64,000 nucleotides of DNA from an uncultured Mycoplasmatota bacterium (GCA_937944975.1 CALEBF010000014.1:248001-312000); one strand, 5' to 3'; counted from the stretch's first letter, positions 8,537 to 18,214 are shown. Numbers and translations are program-made. Notes: generated by a model not told the origin, from the sequence alone.

Positions 8537-9868
8537 ATGTTTGAAAACAAGAAAATCTTTATCTTAGGAATGGCAAAAAGTGGGTTTGAAGCGGCGAAAT
8601 TACTTGCGACGAGAAACAATAAAATTTTGATCACCGATCAAAAAGAGCAAAAAGAAGAACATGTGAGCGAACTGAAACGATTAGGTGTTGAATATATCGT
8701 GACAGAACATCCAGAAGAAATATTGGATCAAAGTTACGATGTTTTGATTAAAAATCCCGGAATTCGGAAAGATCACGTATGTGTAGAAAAAGCGAGAAAG
8801 TTAAAAATTCCAGTGATCAACGAAGTGGAAATGGCAGCGAAGTTACTTCCGAAAAACGTACAAATAATTGCAGTTACTGGATCAAATGGTAAGACAACTA
8901 CTGTGACGATTACGTATGAAATTTTAGCTGCAATGGGATTTCCAGTCTATCTTGTTGGAAACATTGGAACGCCCCTTTCTAGTATCGTCAATCAGATAAA
9001 GGAAAATGATATGATCGTTATTGAAGTATCAGATCATCAGCTATGTGATATGTACGAGTTTCATCCAAATATTGCGGTACTTACCAATTTAAGCGAAGTT
9101 CATCTTGATTTCCACGGAGACTATCAAACTTATAAAAATGTGAAGAAAAAACTATTTCATAATATGACAAATCAGGATGTTGCAATTTTAAATCATGATA
9201 ATTATGATGTTATGGAATTGACAAGTGATCTAAAATGTAAGAAATTATATTTTTCTGGAACGCAACAAAAAGATTGCTATGTTATGAATGGATATATTTG
9301 GTATCAAGATGAAAAAGTGATAGCTTTAGATGATATTCGTGTGCAGGGAATGCATAATTATGAAAATATCATGTGCGCCATTTTAGTTGCAGCACAATAT
9401 GGACTTGATCGAGAAGTTATTAAAGAAGTATTAGGAAACTTTGGTGGAGTAGAACATCGCATAGAATATGTGAGAAAACTTCACGGAAGAACATTTTATA
9501 ATGATTCGAAGGCGACGAATAACAAATCGACAGAGATCGCATTAGATGCTTTTACAGCTCCGACAATCGTTTTACTTGGAGGACTTGATCGAGGACAGTC
9601 ATTCGATGAGTTAGAACCTCATATGGAGCATGTAAAACATGTCATTTGTTATGGTGAGACAAAAGAAAAGATCAAGGCGTTCTGCGATCGAATCAAAAAA
9701 GATTGTATCATCTTAGATGATTTAGAAGAGTCAGTGAAGGCAGCTTATAATCTTTCTGATGAAGGGGATGTAATTTTGCTTTCTCCTGCTTGTGCTTCAT
9801 GGGATCAATTTGAAACATTTGAAGAAAGAGGAGAATTATTCAAAAAAATCGTAGAAGAATTAAATTAA
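8537..9868 (+). CDS. murD: UDP-N-acetylmuramoylalanine--D-glutamate ligase
   Basis: Cytoplasmic ATP-dependent ligase that adds D-glutamate to UDP-MurNAc-L-Ala in peptidoglycan synthesis; 443 residues, near the family norm. The N-terminal Rossmann part begins ILGMAKSGFEAAKLL, the ATP P-loop is TGSNGKTTT near residue 116, and the C-terminal domain has NDSKATNNKST, typical of MurD. GGAAGGTG precedes the ATG. It lies outside the usual dcw cluster and is followed after 11 bases by eno, which suggests a two-gene transcript. Confidence 0.95.
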   Translation: MFENKKIFILGMAKSGFEAAKLLATRNNKILITDQKEQKEEHVSELKRLGVEYIVTEHPEEILDQSYDVLIKNPGIRKDHVCVEKARKLKIPVINEVEMAAKLLPKNVQIIAVTGSNGKTTTVTITYEILAAMGFPVYLVGNIGTPLSSIVNQIKENDMIVIEVSDHQLCDMYEFHPNIAVLTNLSEVHLDFHGDYQTYKNVKKKLFHNMTNQDVAILNHDNYDVMELTSDLKCKKLYFSGTQQKDCYVMNGYIWYQDEKVIALDDIRVQGMHNYENIMCAILVAAQYGLDREVIKEVLGNFGGVEHRIEYVRKLHGRTFYNDSKATNNKSTEIALDAFTAPTIVLLGGLDRGQSFDELEPHMEHVKHVICYGETKEKIKAFCDRIKKDCIILDDLEESVKAAYNLSDEGDVILLSPACASWDQFETFEERGELFKKIVEELN

Positions 9869-9879
9869 GGAGGAAGAGT

Positions 9880-11112
9880 ATGACAAAAATTAAAGATATT
9901 ATAGGAAGAGAAATATTAGATTCAAGAGGGAATCCAACGGTAGAAGTAGATGTGATTTTGGAAAATGGAATTGTTGGACGTGCAGCAGTGCCATCAGGTG
10001 CATCTACAGGAGAAAGAGAGGCATTAGAACTTCGTGATGGAGATAAAGATCGTTATTTAGGAAAAGGTACTTTAAAGGCTGTACACAATGTAAATACTGA
10101 TTTAAAACAAGCGATCGTTGGAATGGACGTAGAAGACCAAGAGGCAATCGACCATAAAATGATCGATTTAGATGGAACGGAGACGAAGAGCAAATATGGT
10201 GCGAATGCGATTTTAGGAATTTCACTTGCAGCATTAAAAGCAGCAGCACAAAATGCTAAGAAACCACTTTATCAATATGTTGGAGATGGAAGAACGCTTC
10301 CAGTACCAATGATGAATATCATCAATGGAGGAGCACACGCAGACAATCGCTTAGATTTCCAAGAATTCATGATCATTCCACAGGCAGATACATTTAAAAA
10401 GAGATTACAAATTGGGTCTGAAGTATTTCATAACTTAAAGAAAGTTTTAAATGCTAAAGGTCTTGCAACAGGAGTAGGTGATGAAGGTGGATTTGCACCA
10501 AACTTAGATAGCAATAGCGAAGGATTTGAACTTATTATGGAGGCTATCAAAAAAGCTGGTTATGAACCTGGAGTAGATGTTAAACTTGGAATCGATGTTG
10601 CAGCAAGTGAATTTTATAAAGATGGAAAATATGTACTTGCTGGTGAAAACAGAAGTTTAACGACTGAAGAACTTGTAGACTTCTATGAAGAATTAGTAGA
10701 TAAATATCCAATTATTTCGATCGAAGATCCAGTAGACGAAAATGATTGGGAAGGATTTGAAATCATTACAAAACGTTTGGGAGATAAAATTCAATTAGTT
10801 GGTGATGATTTGTTTGTTACAAACAAAAAATGCTTACAAATGGGAATCGATCATCATGCAGGGAATGCGATTTTATTAAAAGTAAATCAAATCGGTACGT
10901 ATACAGAAACAGTGGAAACGATCAATTTAGCAAAAGAAAATGGATATAAGACAGTTATCTCTCACCGTAGTGGAGAAACAGAGGATACGACGATTGCAGA
11001 CCTTGCTGTCGGACTTGATTTAGGACAGATTAAAACTGGATCACTTTCTCGTACAGATCGTATTTGTAAATACAATCAATTACTTCGCATCGAAGAAGAA
11101 ATCGAAAAGTAA
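9880..11112 (+). CDS. eno: Enolase
   Basis: Converts 2-phosphoglycerate to phosphoenolpyruvate in glycolysis. At 410 residues it is about 20 shorter than most bacterial enolases, with the shortening spread over loops and not at a catalytic block. Visible: GNPTVEVDV at the N-terminus, PSGASTGEREA, EFMIIP, GDEGGFAPNL, the metal ligands in LGIDVAASE, SIEDPVDENDW and GDDLFVTN, and SHRSGETEDTTIADLAVG near the end. GGAGGAAG precedes the ATG 11 bases after murD. The stop codon lies in the loop of the terminator. Confidence 0.97.
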   Translation: MTKIKDIIGREILDSRGNPTVEVDVILENGIVGRAAVPSGASTGEREALELRDGDKDRYLGKGTLKAVHNVNTDLKQAIVGMDVEDQEAIDHKMIDLDGTETKSKYGANAILGISLAALKAAAQNAKKPLYQYVGDGRTLPVPMMNIINGGAHADNRLDFQEFMIIPQADTFKKRLQIGSEVFHNLKKVLNAKGLATGVGDEGGFAPNLDSNSEGFELIMEAIKKAGYEPGVDVKLGIDVAASEFYKDGKYVLAGENRSLTTEELVDFYEELVDKYPIISIEDPVDENDWEGFEIITKRLGDKIQLVGDDLFVTNKKCLQMGIDHHAGNAILLKVNQIGTYTETVETINLAKENGYKTVISHRSGETEDTTIADLAVGLDLGQIKTGSLSRTDRICKYNQLLRIEEEIEK

Positions 11113-11127
11113 TCGATTTCTTTTTTT
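11097..11127 (+). terminator. Terminator overlapping the eno stop
   Basis: AGAAATCGA and TCGATTTCT form a nine-pair stem around the stop codon, followed by T7. Confidence 0.85.
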
Positions 11128-11162
11128 CCTTGATTATGTTATGATGATAATAGGAGGGTAAG

Positions 11163-11510
11163 ATGAAAAGAGAGATTAAAAATTTTAATCAGATTGTAGG
11201 AATTATTTTAGTTGTTTTAACAGGAATCAGTCTTATCATCAATGCGTTATTATTTACTAACATGATCTACAATTGTTCCTATGATACAATGAGGCTCAAT
11301 GAACTTTTAGTTTCTACACCGTTTAATATTTTATTTTGGGTAGATAATATTTTAATTTTTATTACAGCGCTATTTTATATCATTAGTTCTATCGAGGAAA
11401 AAAAGAACGCATTTATCAAAATAAGTTTCGCAATCTTTGCAGTTTTGACGACGATTGTCGTACAGTCGTTTATGGTCAATTTCGTTGCTGAATTGTTTGG
11501 AGTGTTTTAA
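11163..11510 (+). CDS. Small hypothetical membrane protein
   Basis: A 115-residue protein of no recognised family, with three hydrophobic segments at about 10-33, 58-78 and 87-112 and few charged residues. GGAGGG precedes the ATG. It stands alone between the eno terminator and its own terminator, so it is probably an independent transcription unit. Nothing in the sequence indicates a function. Confidence 0.6.
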   Translation: MKREIKNFNQIVGIILVVLTGISLIINALLFTNMIYNCSYDTMRLNELLVSTPFNILFWVDNILIFITALFYIISSIEEKKNAFIKISFAIFAVLTTIVVQSFMVNFVAELFGVF

Positions 11511-11519
11511 TTAGAAGGG

Positions 11520-11550
11520 CAGAATGATCTTTTCATTCTGTTTTGTTTTT
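11520..11550 (+). terminator. Rho-independent terminator
   Basis: CAGAATGA and TCATTCTG pair across a five-base loop and are followed by a T-rich tract. Confidence 0.85.
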
Positions 11551-11581
11551 GTTATAATATACCACTATGTGAGGGGATTGC

Positions 11582-12742
11582 ATGGAAGAAGTATATTTAG
11601 GAAAAATCAAATATCATGGAGAAACGATCGAAGTATCATATTCATATGCTTCAGAAATTTATCTATTTCGAGGAGATCAACTAGTTGATGTATTTATAGA
11701 CGAATATGAAGGGAATAATCATAACGCACATCTACTTCGTAGTGAAGGGATTAACTTTGGTCATCAGTATATGATGGTATTATATTGTATGAAGGAAGAA
11801 GTACAACACTTAATTCAACGAGGGAAAGAATTTATTATTTCTTTCGAAAATCCATTTAATAAAAAAAGTGTAGACATTAAGACAATGTCAAGGAAAGAGC
11901 AAATTTTATTATTAAATCGAGCAATTGAAAAAAATAAAAAATTGTCACAGTGGGAAAAAGATCAACTTTACCAATTAAATTATTACTTGAAAACAGCACC
12001 CGGCGTAGACTTTAAAAGATTATACGAACTTTATCGAACTGTACGCATGAAACAAAAAGATCTTCACGATAATTTTTCAGGGACTTATGATCAAGCATAC
12101 AACTTGTTGGGATATCAAGAGAAAGAACAATTTCTCTTGGATCATGAAAAGATACATTTACTTACAAATCATAAAGAAAAGGGAAGTTGTGGTGTTCAAA
12201 AAAACTCTGAAATCGGATATAAAACGACAGAAGGGCTTGCCGATTTAATCTCGGCAGAGTATTATGGGTATCCCCTGATCGATGATTTATACTATAAAGT
12301 GCCAGCTTTGGTTATATCTATGTTATCTGAGATGATCGATCCTAATTTATTTCATATTGCGAATAATACTGGCAATTTTAATTTCGTAAAAAAAGAACTA
12401 CGTCTAATTGATCCTACATTAAATCCGGATAGATTATTTGCACTTACCGACTTTTTATCCGATCTTTTAGAAACGGGAGTCGAAGCAGATTACTCTAATT
12501 TAATTTACGAAATTCTAAAGATGATCGATCAATACTACTACGGATATAGTGGGGAACATTTAAAAGATAACAAAGTATTAGCAACTTATGGAAAGATGTT
12601 TTTAGAAGATGTAGAAGAAGGAGTATTTGTCCCACATTTTAATGAAGATTTAAAGGAAAAATTTCCCGAACCTCTTTTTTATAAGATCGGAGAAGATGTG
12701 GAAGAGTTAATTCAATTTCAAAAGAGAAAAAAGGTTTTTTAG
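11582..12742 (+). CDS. Hypothetical protein with HExxH (zincin-like) motif
   Basis: A 386-residue protein without a signal peptide or membrane helix and not recognised as a named family. The core holds HEKIH at residues 188-192, preceded by the hydrophobic QFLL and followed by TTEGLADLISAEYYG (Glu 217 and Glu 226), which could supply the third zinc ligand of a gluzincin-type metalloprotease. The N-terminal 90 residues look like a separate beta-rich domain. TATAAT at about 11554 and GAGGGG before the ATG define its own unit upstream of priA. Protease activity is inferred only from the motif. Confidence 0.6.
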   Translation: MEEVYLGKIKYHGETIEVSYSYASEIYLFRGDQLVDVFIDEYEGNNHNAHLLRSEGINFGHQYMMVLYCMKEEVQHLIQRGKEFIISFENPFNKKSVDIKTMSRKEQILLLNRAIEKNKKLSQWEKDQLYQLNYYLKTAPGVDFKRLYELYRTVRMKQKDLHDNFSGTYDQAYNLLGYQEKEQFLLDHEKIHLLTNHKEKGSCGVQKNSEIGYKTTEGLADLISAEYYGYPLIDDLYYKVPALVISMLSEMIDPNLFHIANNTGNFNFVKKELRLIDPTLNPDRLFALTDFLSDLLETGVEADYSNLIYEILKMIDQYYYGYSGEHLKDNKVLATYGKMFLEDVEEGVFVPHFNEDLKEKFPEPLFYKIGEDVEELIQFQKRKKVF

Positions 12743-12755
12743 AAATCTTTTTTTG

Positions 12756-12785
12756 TTGACGATCTTTTGTTTGGAATGATATAGT
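12756..12785 (+). promoter_or_regulatory. Promoter of priA
   Basis: TTGACG at 12756-12761 and TATAGT at 12780-12785 with an 18-base spacer, 20 bases before the priA ATG. Confidence 0.6.
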
Positions 12786-12804
12786 AGGATAAAGAGGTGA
12801 GGAT

Positions 12805-14973
12805 ATGATAGCGGAAGTACTGACGGAGAGCAAAGCGAAAAATTTAGATCAGACGTTTTCTTACCTCGTTCCAGAAGCGATGGAACAAAAGCTAAAAGTA
12901 GGATGTCGTGTTCGCGTTCCTTTTGGAAGACAGACGTTGGAAGGTTTTGTGACGGCACTCTTAGAAGAACAAAATGTACCATACGAATTAAAAGAAATAG
13001 AAACGATGATAGATGAAAAGCCAGTATTGACAGAAGAACTTTTGAAACTTGGCAATTATATGAGCAAGAAAACACTTTCGAAGAAAATTTTCTGCTATCA
13101 GACAATGTTGCCAACCGCATTAAAAGCACGTGAGGGATTTTCTGTTTCTAAGAAGTATCAAACATATTTGAAAATAAATAAAGTAGGCGGCAATGAAACG
13201 CCATTGCAAAAGAAAATTTTAGATTTATTTCAAACACATACATGTATCGAAAAGAAAGAAGCGTGCGCGATTTCGTCTTCTGCTGTACAAACGTTAATCA
13301 AAAAAGAAGTGTTGACAGAATTTAAAGAGGAAGTTTACCGACTACAAGATGAAGTAGAAACGTTGGAAACTCCATTTCCTTTGACAGAAGAACAACAGAA
13401 TGTTTGGGAAGACGTGATTTCTCATCGATCTCAGTTTTATCCTTGTCTACTACATGGTGTGACGGGAAGCGGGAAGACGGAAGTCTATATGCAGTGGATT
13501 GGTGAAATCGTAAAAGAGGGCAAGGAAGCGATCGTGCTTGTTCCAGAAATTAGTTTAACTCCACAGATGGTCGATCATTTTAAAAAGAGGTTTGGATCGG
13601 ATATTGCCATTTTACATAGTCGTTTATCACAAGGGGAAAAATACGATGAATGGCGAAAGATTGAAAATGGGGAGGTACATATCGTGATTGGTGCTCGTAG
13701 TGCGATCTTCGCTCCATTTACGAATCTTGGAATGATTATCATAGATGAAGAACACTCTATGACTTATAAGCAAGAAAATCATCCCAAGTATCATGCGATC
13801 GATATCGCACTCAAAAGAGGACAATATTATCAGATCCCAGTCATCTTAGGAAGCGCCACTCCACAAATTGAAAGTTATACACGTGCGAAAACTGGTGTTT
13901 ATCATTTACTAGAGATGCATCATCGTGTTTCATCTAATTTACCTGAAGTGATTCGTATCGATATGCGAAAGGAAATGAAAAAGGGACATTCGATTTTGTC
14001 TTCCGCATTAGAAGAGGCAATCCAAGATCGTTTGGAAAAGAAGGAACAGACGATTCTTCTTTTGAATCGTCGAGGGTATCAAACGGTCATTTCTTGTCAT
14101 CACTGCGGGTTTGTCCATAATTGTCCGAATTGTGATATACCACTTACATATCACAAAACGAGTCACACGATGCGATGCCATTATTGTGGATATGGAACAC
14201 GATTGTTAACAGAGTGCCCTGTTTGTCATGAACATGATATCAATGGGCGAGGTCTCGGAACTGAAAAGTTAGTGGAAATGATAGAAGAGCATTATCCAAA
14301 TGCAAGAGTAGTACGCATGGATATCGATACGACAACACGTAAGGGAAGCCATGAGAAGATTATTCGTGCTTTTCAGAATCATGAATATGATATTTTAATC
14401 GGAACACAGATGATTGCGAAAGGGTTAGATTTTCCTAATGTCACTTTAGTTGGAGTAATCAACGGAGATGCATCTTTGAACTTACCTGATTTTCGCAGCG
14501 CTGAGAGAACGTTTCAGTTATTAAATCAAGTTGCTGGACGAGCTGGACGAGCTGAAAAACCTGGTAAAGTTATGATTCAAGCGTTTAATATAGATCATTA
14601 CAGCATAAAAACAGCTGCAAAGCACGATTATCAGGCCTTTTATCAACATGAGATGACATTGCGAAAAAAGTTAGGGTATCCACCATATCAAAATTTAGCG
14701 CTTATTAAAATGACGGGAAAAGATGAAAAAGAAGTATGGAAGGAAATTACTAAGGTTGCGAAGTATTTACGAAAGGAAAACGTGGAGGATCAGATGATTT
14801 TGGGTCCCAATGCATCCTCTATTCCTAAAGTAAATCAAATATATTCTGTTCAGATTATGATAAAATATAAACATACGAAACCATTATTGCGAATGTGTCA
14901 TTTTTTAATCGAACATTATCAAGCAAATCGCAAAGTGAATTTAGATATCGATCTATCACCGATGCGTTTATAA
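12805..14973 (+). CDS. priA: Primosomal protein N' (replication restart helicase PriA)
   Basis: 3'-5' helicase that recognises stalled forks and D-loops and reloads the replisome; 722 residues. The N-terminal DNA-binding domain is followed by the Walker A motif VTGSGKTEVYM (about residue 222), the DEEH box and LGSATP. The zinc region carries paired cysteines (CHHCGFVHNCPNCD, CHYCG, CPVCH), and GTQMIAKGLDFP and QVAGRAGRA lie in the second helicase lobe. GAGGTGAGG precedes the ATG. It is monocistronic between its own promoter and terminator. Confidence 0.96.
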   Translation: MIAEVLTESKAKNLDQTFSYLVPEAMEQKLKVGCRVRVPFGRQTLEGFVTALLEEQNVPYELKEIETMIDEKPVLTEELLKLGNYMSKKTLSKKIFCYQTMLPTALKAREGFSVSKKYQTYLKINKVGGNETPLQKKILDLFQTHTCIEKKEACAISSSAVQTLIKKEVLTEFKEEVYRLQDEVETLETPFPLTEEQQNVWEDVISHRSQFYPCLLHGVTGSGKTEVYMQWIGEIVKEGKEAIVLVPEISLTPQMVDHFKKRFGSDIAILHSRLSQGEKYDEWRKIENGEVHIVIGARSAIFAPFTNLGMIIIDEEHSMTYKQENHPKYHAIDIALKRGQYYQIPVILGSATPQIESYTRAKTGVYHLLEMHHRVSSNLPEVIRIDMRKEMKKGHSILSSALEEAIQDRLEKKEQTILLLNRRGYQTVISCHHCGFVHNCPNCDIPLTYHKTSHTMRCHYCGYGTRLLTECPVCHEHDINGRGLGTEKLVEMIEEHYPNARVVRMDIDTTTRKGSHEKIIRAFQNHEYDILIGTQMIAKGLDFPNVTLVGVINGDASLNLPDFRSAERTFQLLNQVAGRAGRAEKPGKVMIQAFNIDHYSIKTAAKHDYQAFYQHEMTLRKKLGYPPYQNLALIKMTGKDEKEVWKEITKVAKYLRKENVEDQMILGPNASSIPKVNQIYSVQIMIKYKHTKPLLRMCHFLIEHYQANRKVNLDIDLSPMRL

Positions 14974-14997
14974 AAAGAAGGAAACTTCTTTTTTTTT
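14972..14997 (+). terminator. Terminator after priA
   Basis: AAAAGAAG-GAAA-CTTCTTTT followed by a T-run. The T-run merges into the -35 box of the next promoter at 14996. Confidence 0.85.
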
Positions 14998-15023
14998 GAC
15001 AAATAAAATTGGTATGGTATAAT
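14996..15023 (+). promoter_or_regulatory. Promoter of the glycosyltransferase pair
   Basis: TTGACA at 14996-15001 and TATAAT at 15018-15023 with a 16-base spacer. Confidence 0.75.
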
Positions 15024-15055
15024 ACACACCTAGAAATGAAAAAGGAGAGGGTTGT

Positions 15056-15970
15056 ATGCTAGTGAGTGTGATCATACCAATGTATAATGCAGAAAAATAT
15101 TTAGATAATTTATATGCTTCGCTACAATATCAAGAATACGATCATCTAGAAATTATATTCGTCGATAACAATTCACAGGACCATAGTTATGAAAAAGCCT
15201 GTTCTTACGCAAAGAAGGATCCACGCGTAAAAGTTTTAAAAGAGCCAACACAAGGGGTTAGTTATGCGCGAAAGAAGGGATTTCATGCATCGAATGGAGA
15301 ATATCTATATTTTGTCGATAGTGATGATTGTGTTGCTCCACATGGTATTTCATATTTAGTAGAAACGGCGAATGCGACGAAAGCAGATATTGTAGAAGGA
15401 ACTTACAACACTTACTTGAACGATCATCAATTAGCATCTATTGTTCGACGAAGTGTGGAGAAAATCCCTTATAGTAAGTGGGAAGTTCATGGCCTCGAGA
15501 GTATTTCGGCGCCCCTCTGGCAACACCTATATCGTAAATCTTGTATTAGAGATGATTTTTTTGTTCCTTTGAATCAATTTGAAGATCATCTGTTTAACTG
15601 GCATGCTTTTTTAAATGCAAATAAAGTAGTAGGAATTTCAGAATCAGTTTATTTTTATCAAATGAAAGATAATGGATTATCTTCCAATCGTTATGCGGTG
15701 GAACCTTATGCATTTATGCACTATGCAGTTAAACTTTATCAAGAGTGTATTAAAAAGGGGTGGATGGAACAATATGAAAATAGTCTAAATCGCCTTATGT
15801 TAAAACAACTTTTATTCCTGAAATTAAAATTTTCTGCGCTCTATCGTGGCGAAGAGGAAAGTTTGTATTCGTATTCGAAACTAAAAGAAATGAAACAGGA
15901 AGTAGATGATATCATCCGATTGTTGAATTTAAATGAAACTGTAAATTGTAAACAGAAAGTGGTGAGATAG
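15056..15970 (+). CDS. Family 2 glycosyltransferase
   Basis: A 304-residue GT-A fold enzyme. The N-terminus VSVIIPMYNAEKYLD, the nucleotide-binding IIFVDNNSQDHS and the metal-binding VDSDD (about residue 90) define family GT2. No membrane helix is visible. GGAGAGGG precedes the ATG. It abuts a paralogue at 15971 that shares the same N-terminal motifs and the DHLFN block. Tandem GT2 enzymes of this size usually build surface polysaccharide or teichoic acid decorations, but no polymerase or flippase is nearby, so the acceptor is unknown. Confidence 0.85.
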   Translation: MLVSVIIPMYNAEKYLDNLYASLQYQEYDHLEIIFVDNNSQDHSYEKACSYAKKDPRVKVLKEPTQGVSYARKKGFHASNGEYLYFVDSDDCVAPHGISYLVETANATKADIVEGTYNTYLNDHQLASIVRRSVEKIPYSKWEVHGLESISAPLWQHLYRKSCIRDDFFVPLNQFEDHLFNWHAFLNANKVVGISESVYFYQMKDNGLSSNRYAVEPYAFMHYAVKLYQECIKKGWMEQYENSLNRLMLKQLLFLKLKFSALYRGEEESLYSYSKLKEMKQEVDDIIRLLNLNETVNCKQKVVR

Positions 15971-16975
15971 ATGTTAGTTAGCGTAATTATTCCGATGCAT
16001 AATGCGGAAGATACGATCGAGAGACTTTATACGTCTCTATATCGTTCGAGTTATAAAGATCTAGAGATCATTTTTGTCGATAATGCTTCAACGGATCATA
16101 GTTACGAAAAAGTAAGACGCTACCAAATGATCGATCCTAGGATTAAAGTTGTGAAAGAAGAAAAACTTGGAGTTACTCATGCACGAAGACATGGATTTCA
16201 AGAAGCGACAGGAGAATACGTTTACTTTGTCGACGCCGATGATTATGTAACTCCGAATGGAATAGAAGATATGGTGTGGGCAGCAGAAATGGAAGATGCT
16301 GAGATTGTAAGAGGACACTTCTATAGTTTATACGATGAAGATATAGAACGCGCTTTAGAAATTTGTTCTATGCCACTAGGTTTTTTTGGAAGGCAGTTCG
16401 ATGGACCGAGCAAACAATCATTTCAATTTCAAAATATTCCGATGTGGTGTGAACTTTACAAAAAGTCGTTAATAAAAGATCGTTATTTTGTGAATTTACA
16501 ACAGGGAGAAGATCATCTGTTTAATTTATACGCGTATGCGGATGCAAAAACAGTAGTAGATATTCCATCTTATGTCTATATCTATGTTCGACATCAAAAT
16601 GGATTATCGATGACATCTAATTTAACCGATGCTTATCGCTTGTTAAATGAATATGGAAAAATCGCAATTAATTATGCTGAAAAAGGAATTTTGGAAAGTC
16701 ATCAGGTACAATTGGAAAAACGGATTATTCAAAATTACTTGATGCTTTATAGTGTAGAATATAGAACTGCTTTGAGAAATCTATTTGATGAATATGCATT
16801 AAGTATCAATCGAAAAAGAATGCAAGATATTTATGAAATTTTAAAAGCATTTAAGCCGTATTCTAATCCCCTTATTCGAGAGGATGCATCAGACTGTGAG
16901 ATGTTGATGCTTACCAATGTTCCGCTTGAAATAGAGTATCAGGAAGTACGAGAAAAACGATTGACACTAAAATAA
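15971..16975 (+). CDS. Family 2 glycosyltransferase (tandem paralogue)
   Basis: A 334-residue GT2 enzyme whose ATG follows directly after the stop of the preceding paralogue, so translation is probably coupled. The shared motifs are VSVIIPMHNAEDTI, IIFVDNASTDHSYEK, the DXD-like VDADD, and GEDHLFNLYAYA in the acceptor half. The C-terminal 100 residues are helical and diverge from the neighbour. The pair most likely arose by local duplication. Substrates are unknown. Confidence 0.85.
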   Translation: MLVSVIIPMHNAEDTIERLYTSLYRSSYKDLEIIFVDNASTDHSYEKVRRYQMIDPRIKVVKEEKLGVTHARRHGFQEATGEYVYFVDADDYVTPNGIEDMVWAAEMEDAEIVRGHFYSLYDEDIERALEICSMPLGFFGRQFDGPSKQSFQFQNIPMWCELYKKSLIKDRYFVNLQQGEDHLFNLYAYADAKTVVDIPSYVYIYVRHQNGLSMTSNLTDAYRLLNEYGKIAINYAEKGILESHQVQLEKRIIQNYLMLYSVEYRTALRNLFDEYALSINRKRMQDIYEILKAFKPYSNPLIREDASDCEMLMLTNVPLEIEYQEVREKRLTLK

Positions 16976-17016
16976 ATTATTCGTATAATAAAAGTAGAGA
17001 TAAAGGAGAATGAATT

Positions 17017-17565
17017 ATGATAGATAACATTTTATTAGAAGCAGAAACAGCGATGCAACAGGCAATCGAAAATATGGAAAAACGTCTTACCAACATTAGA
17101 GCAGGTAGAGCCAATCCAGCTATTTTACATAGTGTAATGGTAGAGTATTATGGAACTCCAACACCATTACAACAACTAGCGACTATTTCTATACCTGAAG
17201 CACGTCAACTTTCTATTAAACCATTTGATCGCTCTTGTTTAAATGCAATCGAAAAAGGAATCTACGAAGCTAATATCGGACTTACTCCAAATAACAATGG
17301 AGAAGTCATTATCTTAAATATTCCTGCATTGACAGAGGAAACGAGAAGAGAATATGTAAAACAAGCAAAACAGATTGCTGAAGATGCTCGTATCGCACTT
17401 CGGAATGCAAGACAAGATGCAAATAACGATATTAAAAAAGCGGATGATATGACAGAAGACGATAAAAAAGATGGTCAAGAGGATGTTCAAGAGTTGATTA
17501 ATCGCTATAATAAGATCATTGATGAAAAATTAAAAGTTAAAGAAGAAGAACTTATGAGTGTATAA
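17017..17565 (+). CDS. frr: Ribosome recycling factor
   Basis: RRF, 182 residues, which splits post-termination ribosomes together with EF-G. The tRNA-mimic helical domain has RAGRANPAIL, the second domain holds VEYYGTPTPLQQLATIS, and the C-terminal helix runs through TEETRREYVKQAKQIAEDARIA and DKKDGQEDVQ. AAAGGAG precedes the ATG. The usual partner pyrH is not adjacent. The stop lies within a terminator stem. Confidence 0.97.
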   Translation: MIDNILLEAETAMQQAIENMEKRLTNIRAGRANPAILHSVMVEYYGTPTPLQQLATISIPEARQLSIKPFDRSCLNAIEKGIYEANIGLTPNNNGEVIILNIPALTEETRREYVKQAKQIAEDARIALRNARQDANNDIKKADDMTEDDKKDGQEDVQELINRYNKIIDEKLKVKEEELMSV

Positions 17566-17573
17566 GTTCTTTT
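17547..17573 (+). terminator. Terminator overlapping the frr stop
   Basis: AGAACTTA and TAAGTTCT pair across an eight-base loop, followed by a short T-run. Confidence 0.55.
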
Positions 17574-17576
17574 GGC

Positions 17577-17604
17577 TTGATAAAAGAAAGATTTGTGCTA
17601 TAAT
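17577..17604 (+). promoter_or_regulatory. Promoter of the acetyltransferase gene
   Basis: TTGATA at 17577-17582 and TATAAT at 17599-17604 with a 16-base spacer. The -10 box falls inside the extended open frame that begins at 17593, which supports the later start at 17623. Confidence 0.65.
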
Positions 17605-17622
17605 ACATCACTAGGTGGTCTT

Positions 17623-18123
17623 ATGAAATTTCGAAAGTTTAAAGAAGATAGTAAAATGCAGAAGAAATTTATTCAGGCGTTATTGCAAGTAGAGGATATT
17701 CGCAATATTTTTGAATGTTTCGCATATGACTATAACTATTTAAAACGTTTTGAAAAGACAAATCATTACTATCATAATTATTACGTAAAAGAGGAGGATG
17801 ATTACATCGGTTGGATTTCCTATGGTTTTTCTTCTACTACGAAAGAGGCAGAATTACTTTACTGTCTTTTACCAGAGTATCGGGGTTGGGGTAATATCGA
17901 TCGAATGATAGAAAAGATGGAACGACTTTTATACGAACAAGGAGTTCAAAACACAATATTGGAAATTCCACGTGATCATGAAGCTTCTTTACGCGTTGCA
18001 ATGCGGATGCAGTATGAAATTACTTCGGATGAAGGAGGTTATCTCATATGGAAAAAAGATTTAGTGAAAAAGTTCGGTGAGAAACATTCTCAGAAAAAAA
18101 GAAAAACAATTGTCAAAAATTGA
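17623..18123 (+). CDS. GNAT-family N-acetyltransferase
   Basis: A 166-residue protein starting MKFRKFKED. The upstream in-frame ATG at 17593 overlaps the promoter, and AGGTGG sits before 17623. The pattern of a beta-hairpin followed by LLYCLLPEYRGWGNIDRMIEKMERLL is the acetyl-CoA-binding segment of GNAT enzymes, and LEIPRDHEASLRVAMRMQYE is the usual C-terminal half. The final 25 residues are a Lys-rich tail. The acceptor (small molecule or protein) cannot be told from the sequence. Confidence 0.75.
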   Translation: MKFRKFKEDSKMQKKFIQALLQVEDIRNIFECFAYDYNYLKRFEKTNHYYHNYYVKEEDDYIGWISYGFSSTTKEAELLYCLLPEYRGWGNIDRMIEKMERLLYEQGVQNTILEIPRDHEASLRVAMRMQYEITSDEGGYLIWKKDLVKKFGEKHSQKKRKTIVKN

Positions 18124-18141
18124 TGGAAATATAGACTTCGC

Positions 18142-18167
18142 GCCATTGAAAAACAATGGCTTTTTTA
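18142..18167 (+). terminator. Terminator after the acetyltransferase
   Basis: GCCATTG-AAAAA-CAATGGC followed by T6. Confidence 0.9.
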
Positions 18168-18214
18168 TTTACAATAAAGTCGTATAATGATATACTAAGA
18201 ATGAGGTGAAACTT

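Noticed and set aside
15056..16975. A capsule or polysaccharide locus around the two glycosyltransferases
   Set aside because: No polymerase, flippase or sugar-nucleotide genes lie nearby; priA and frr flank the pair, so only the two enzymes are claimed.
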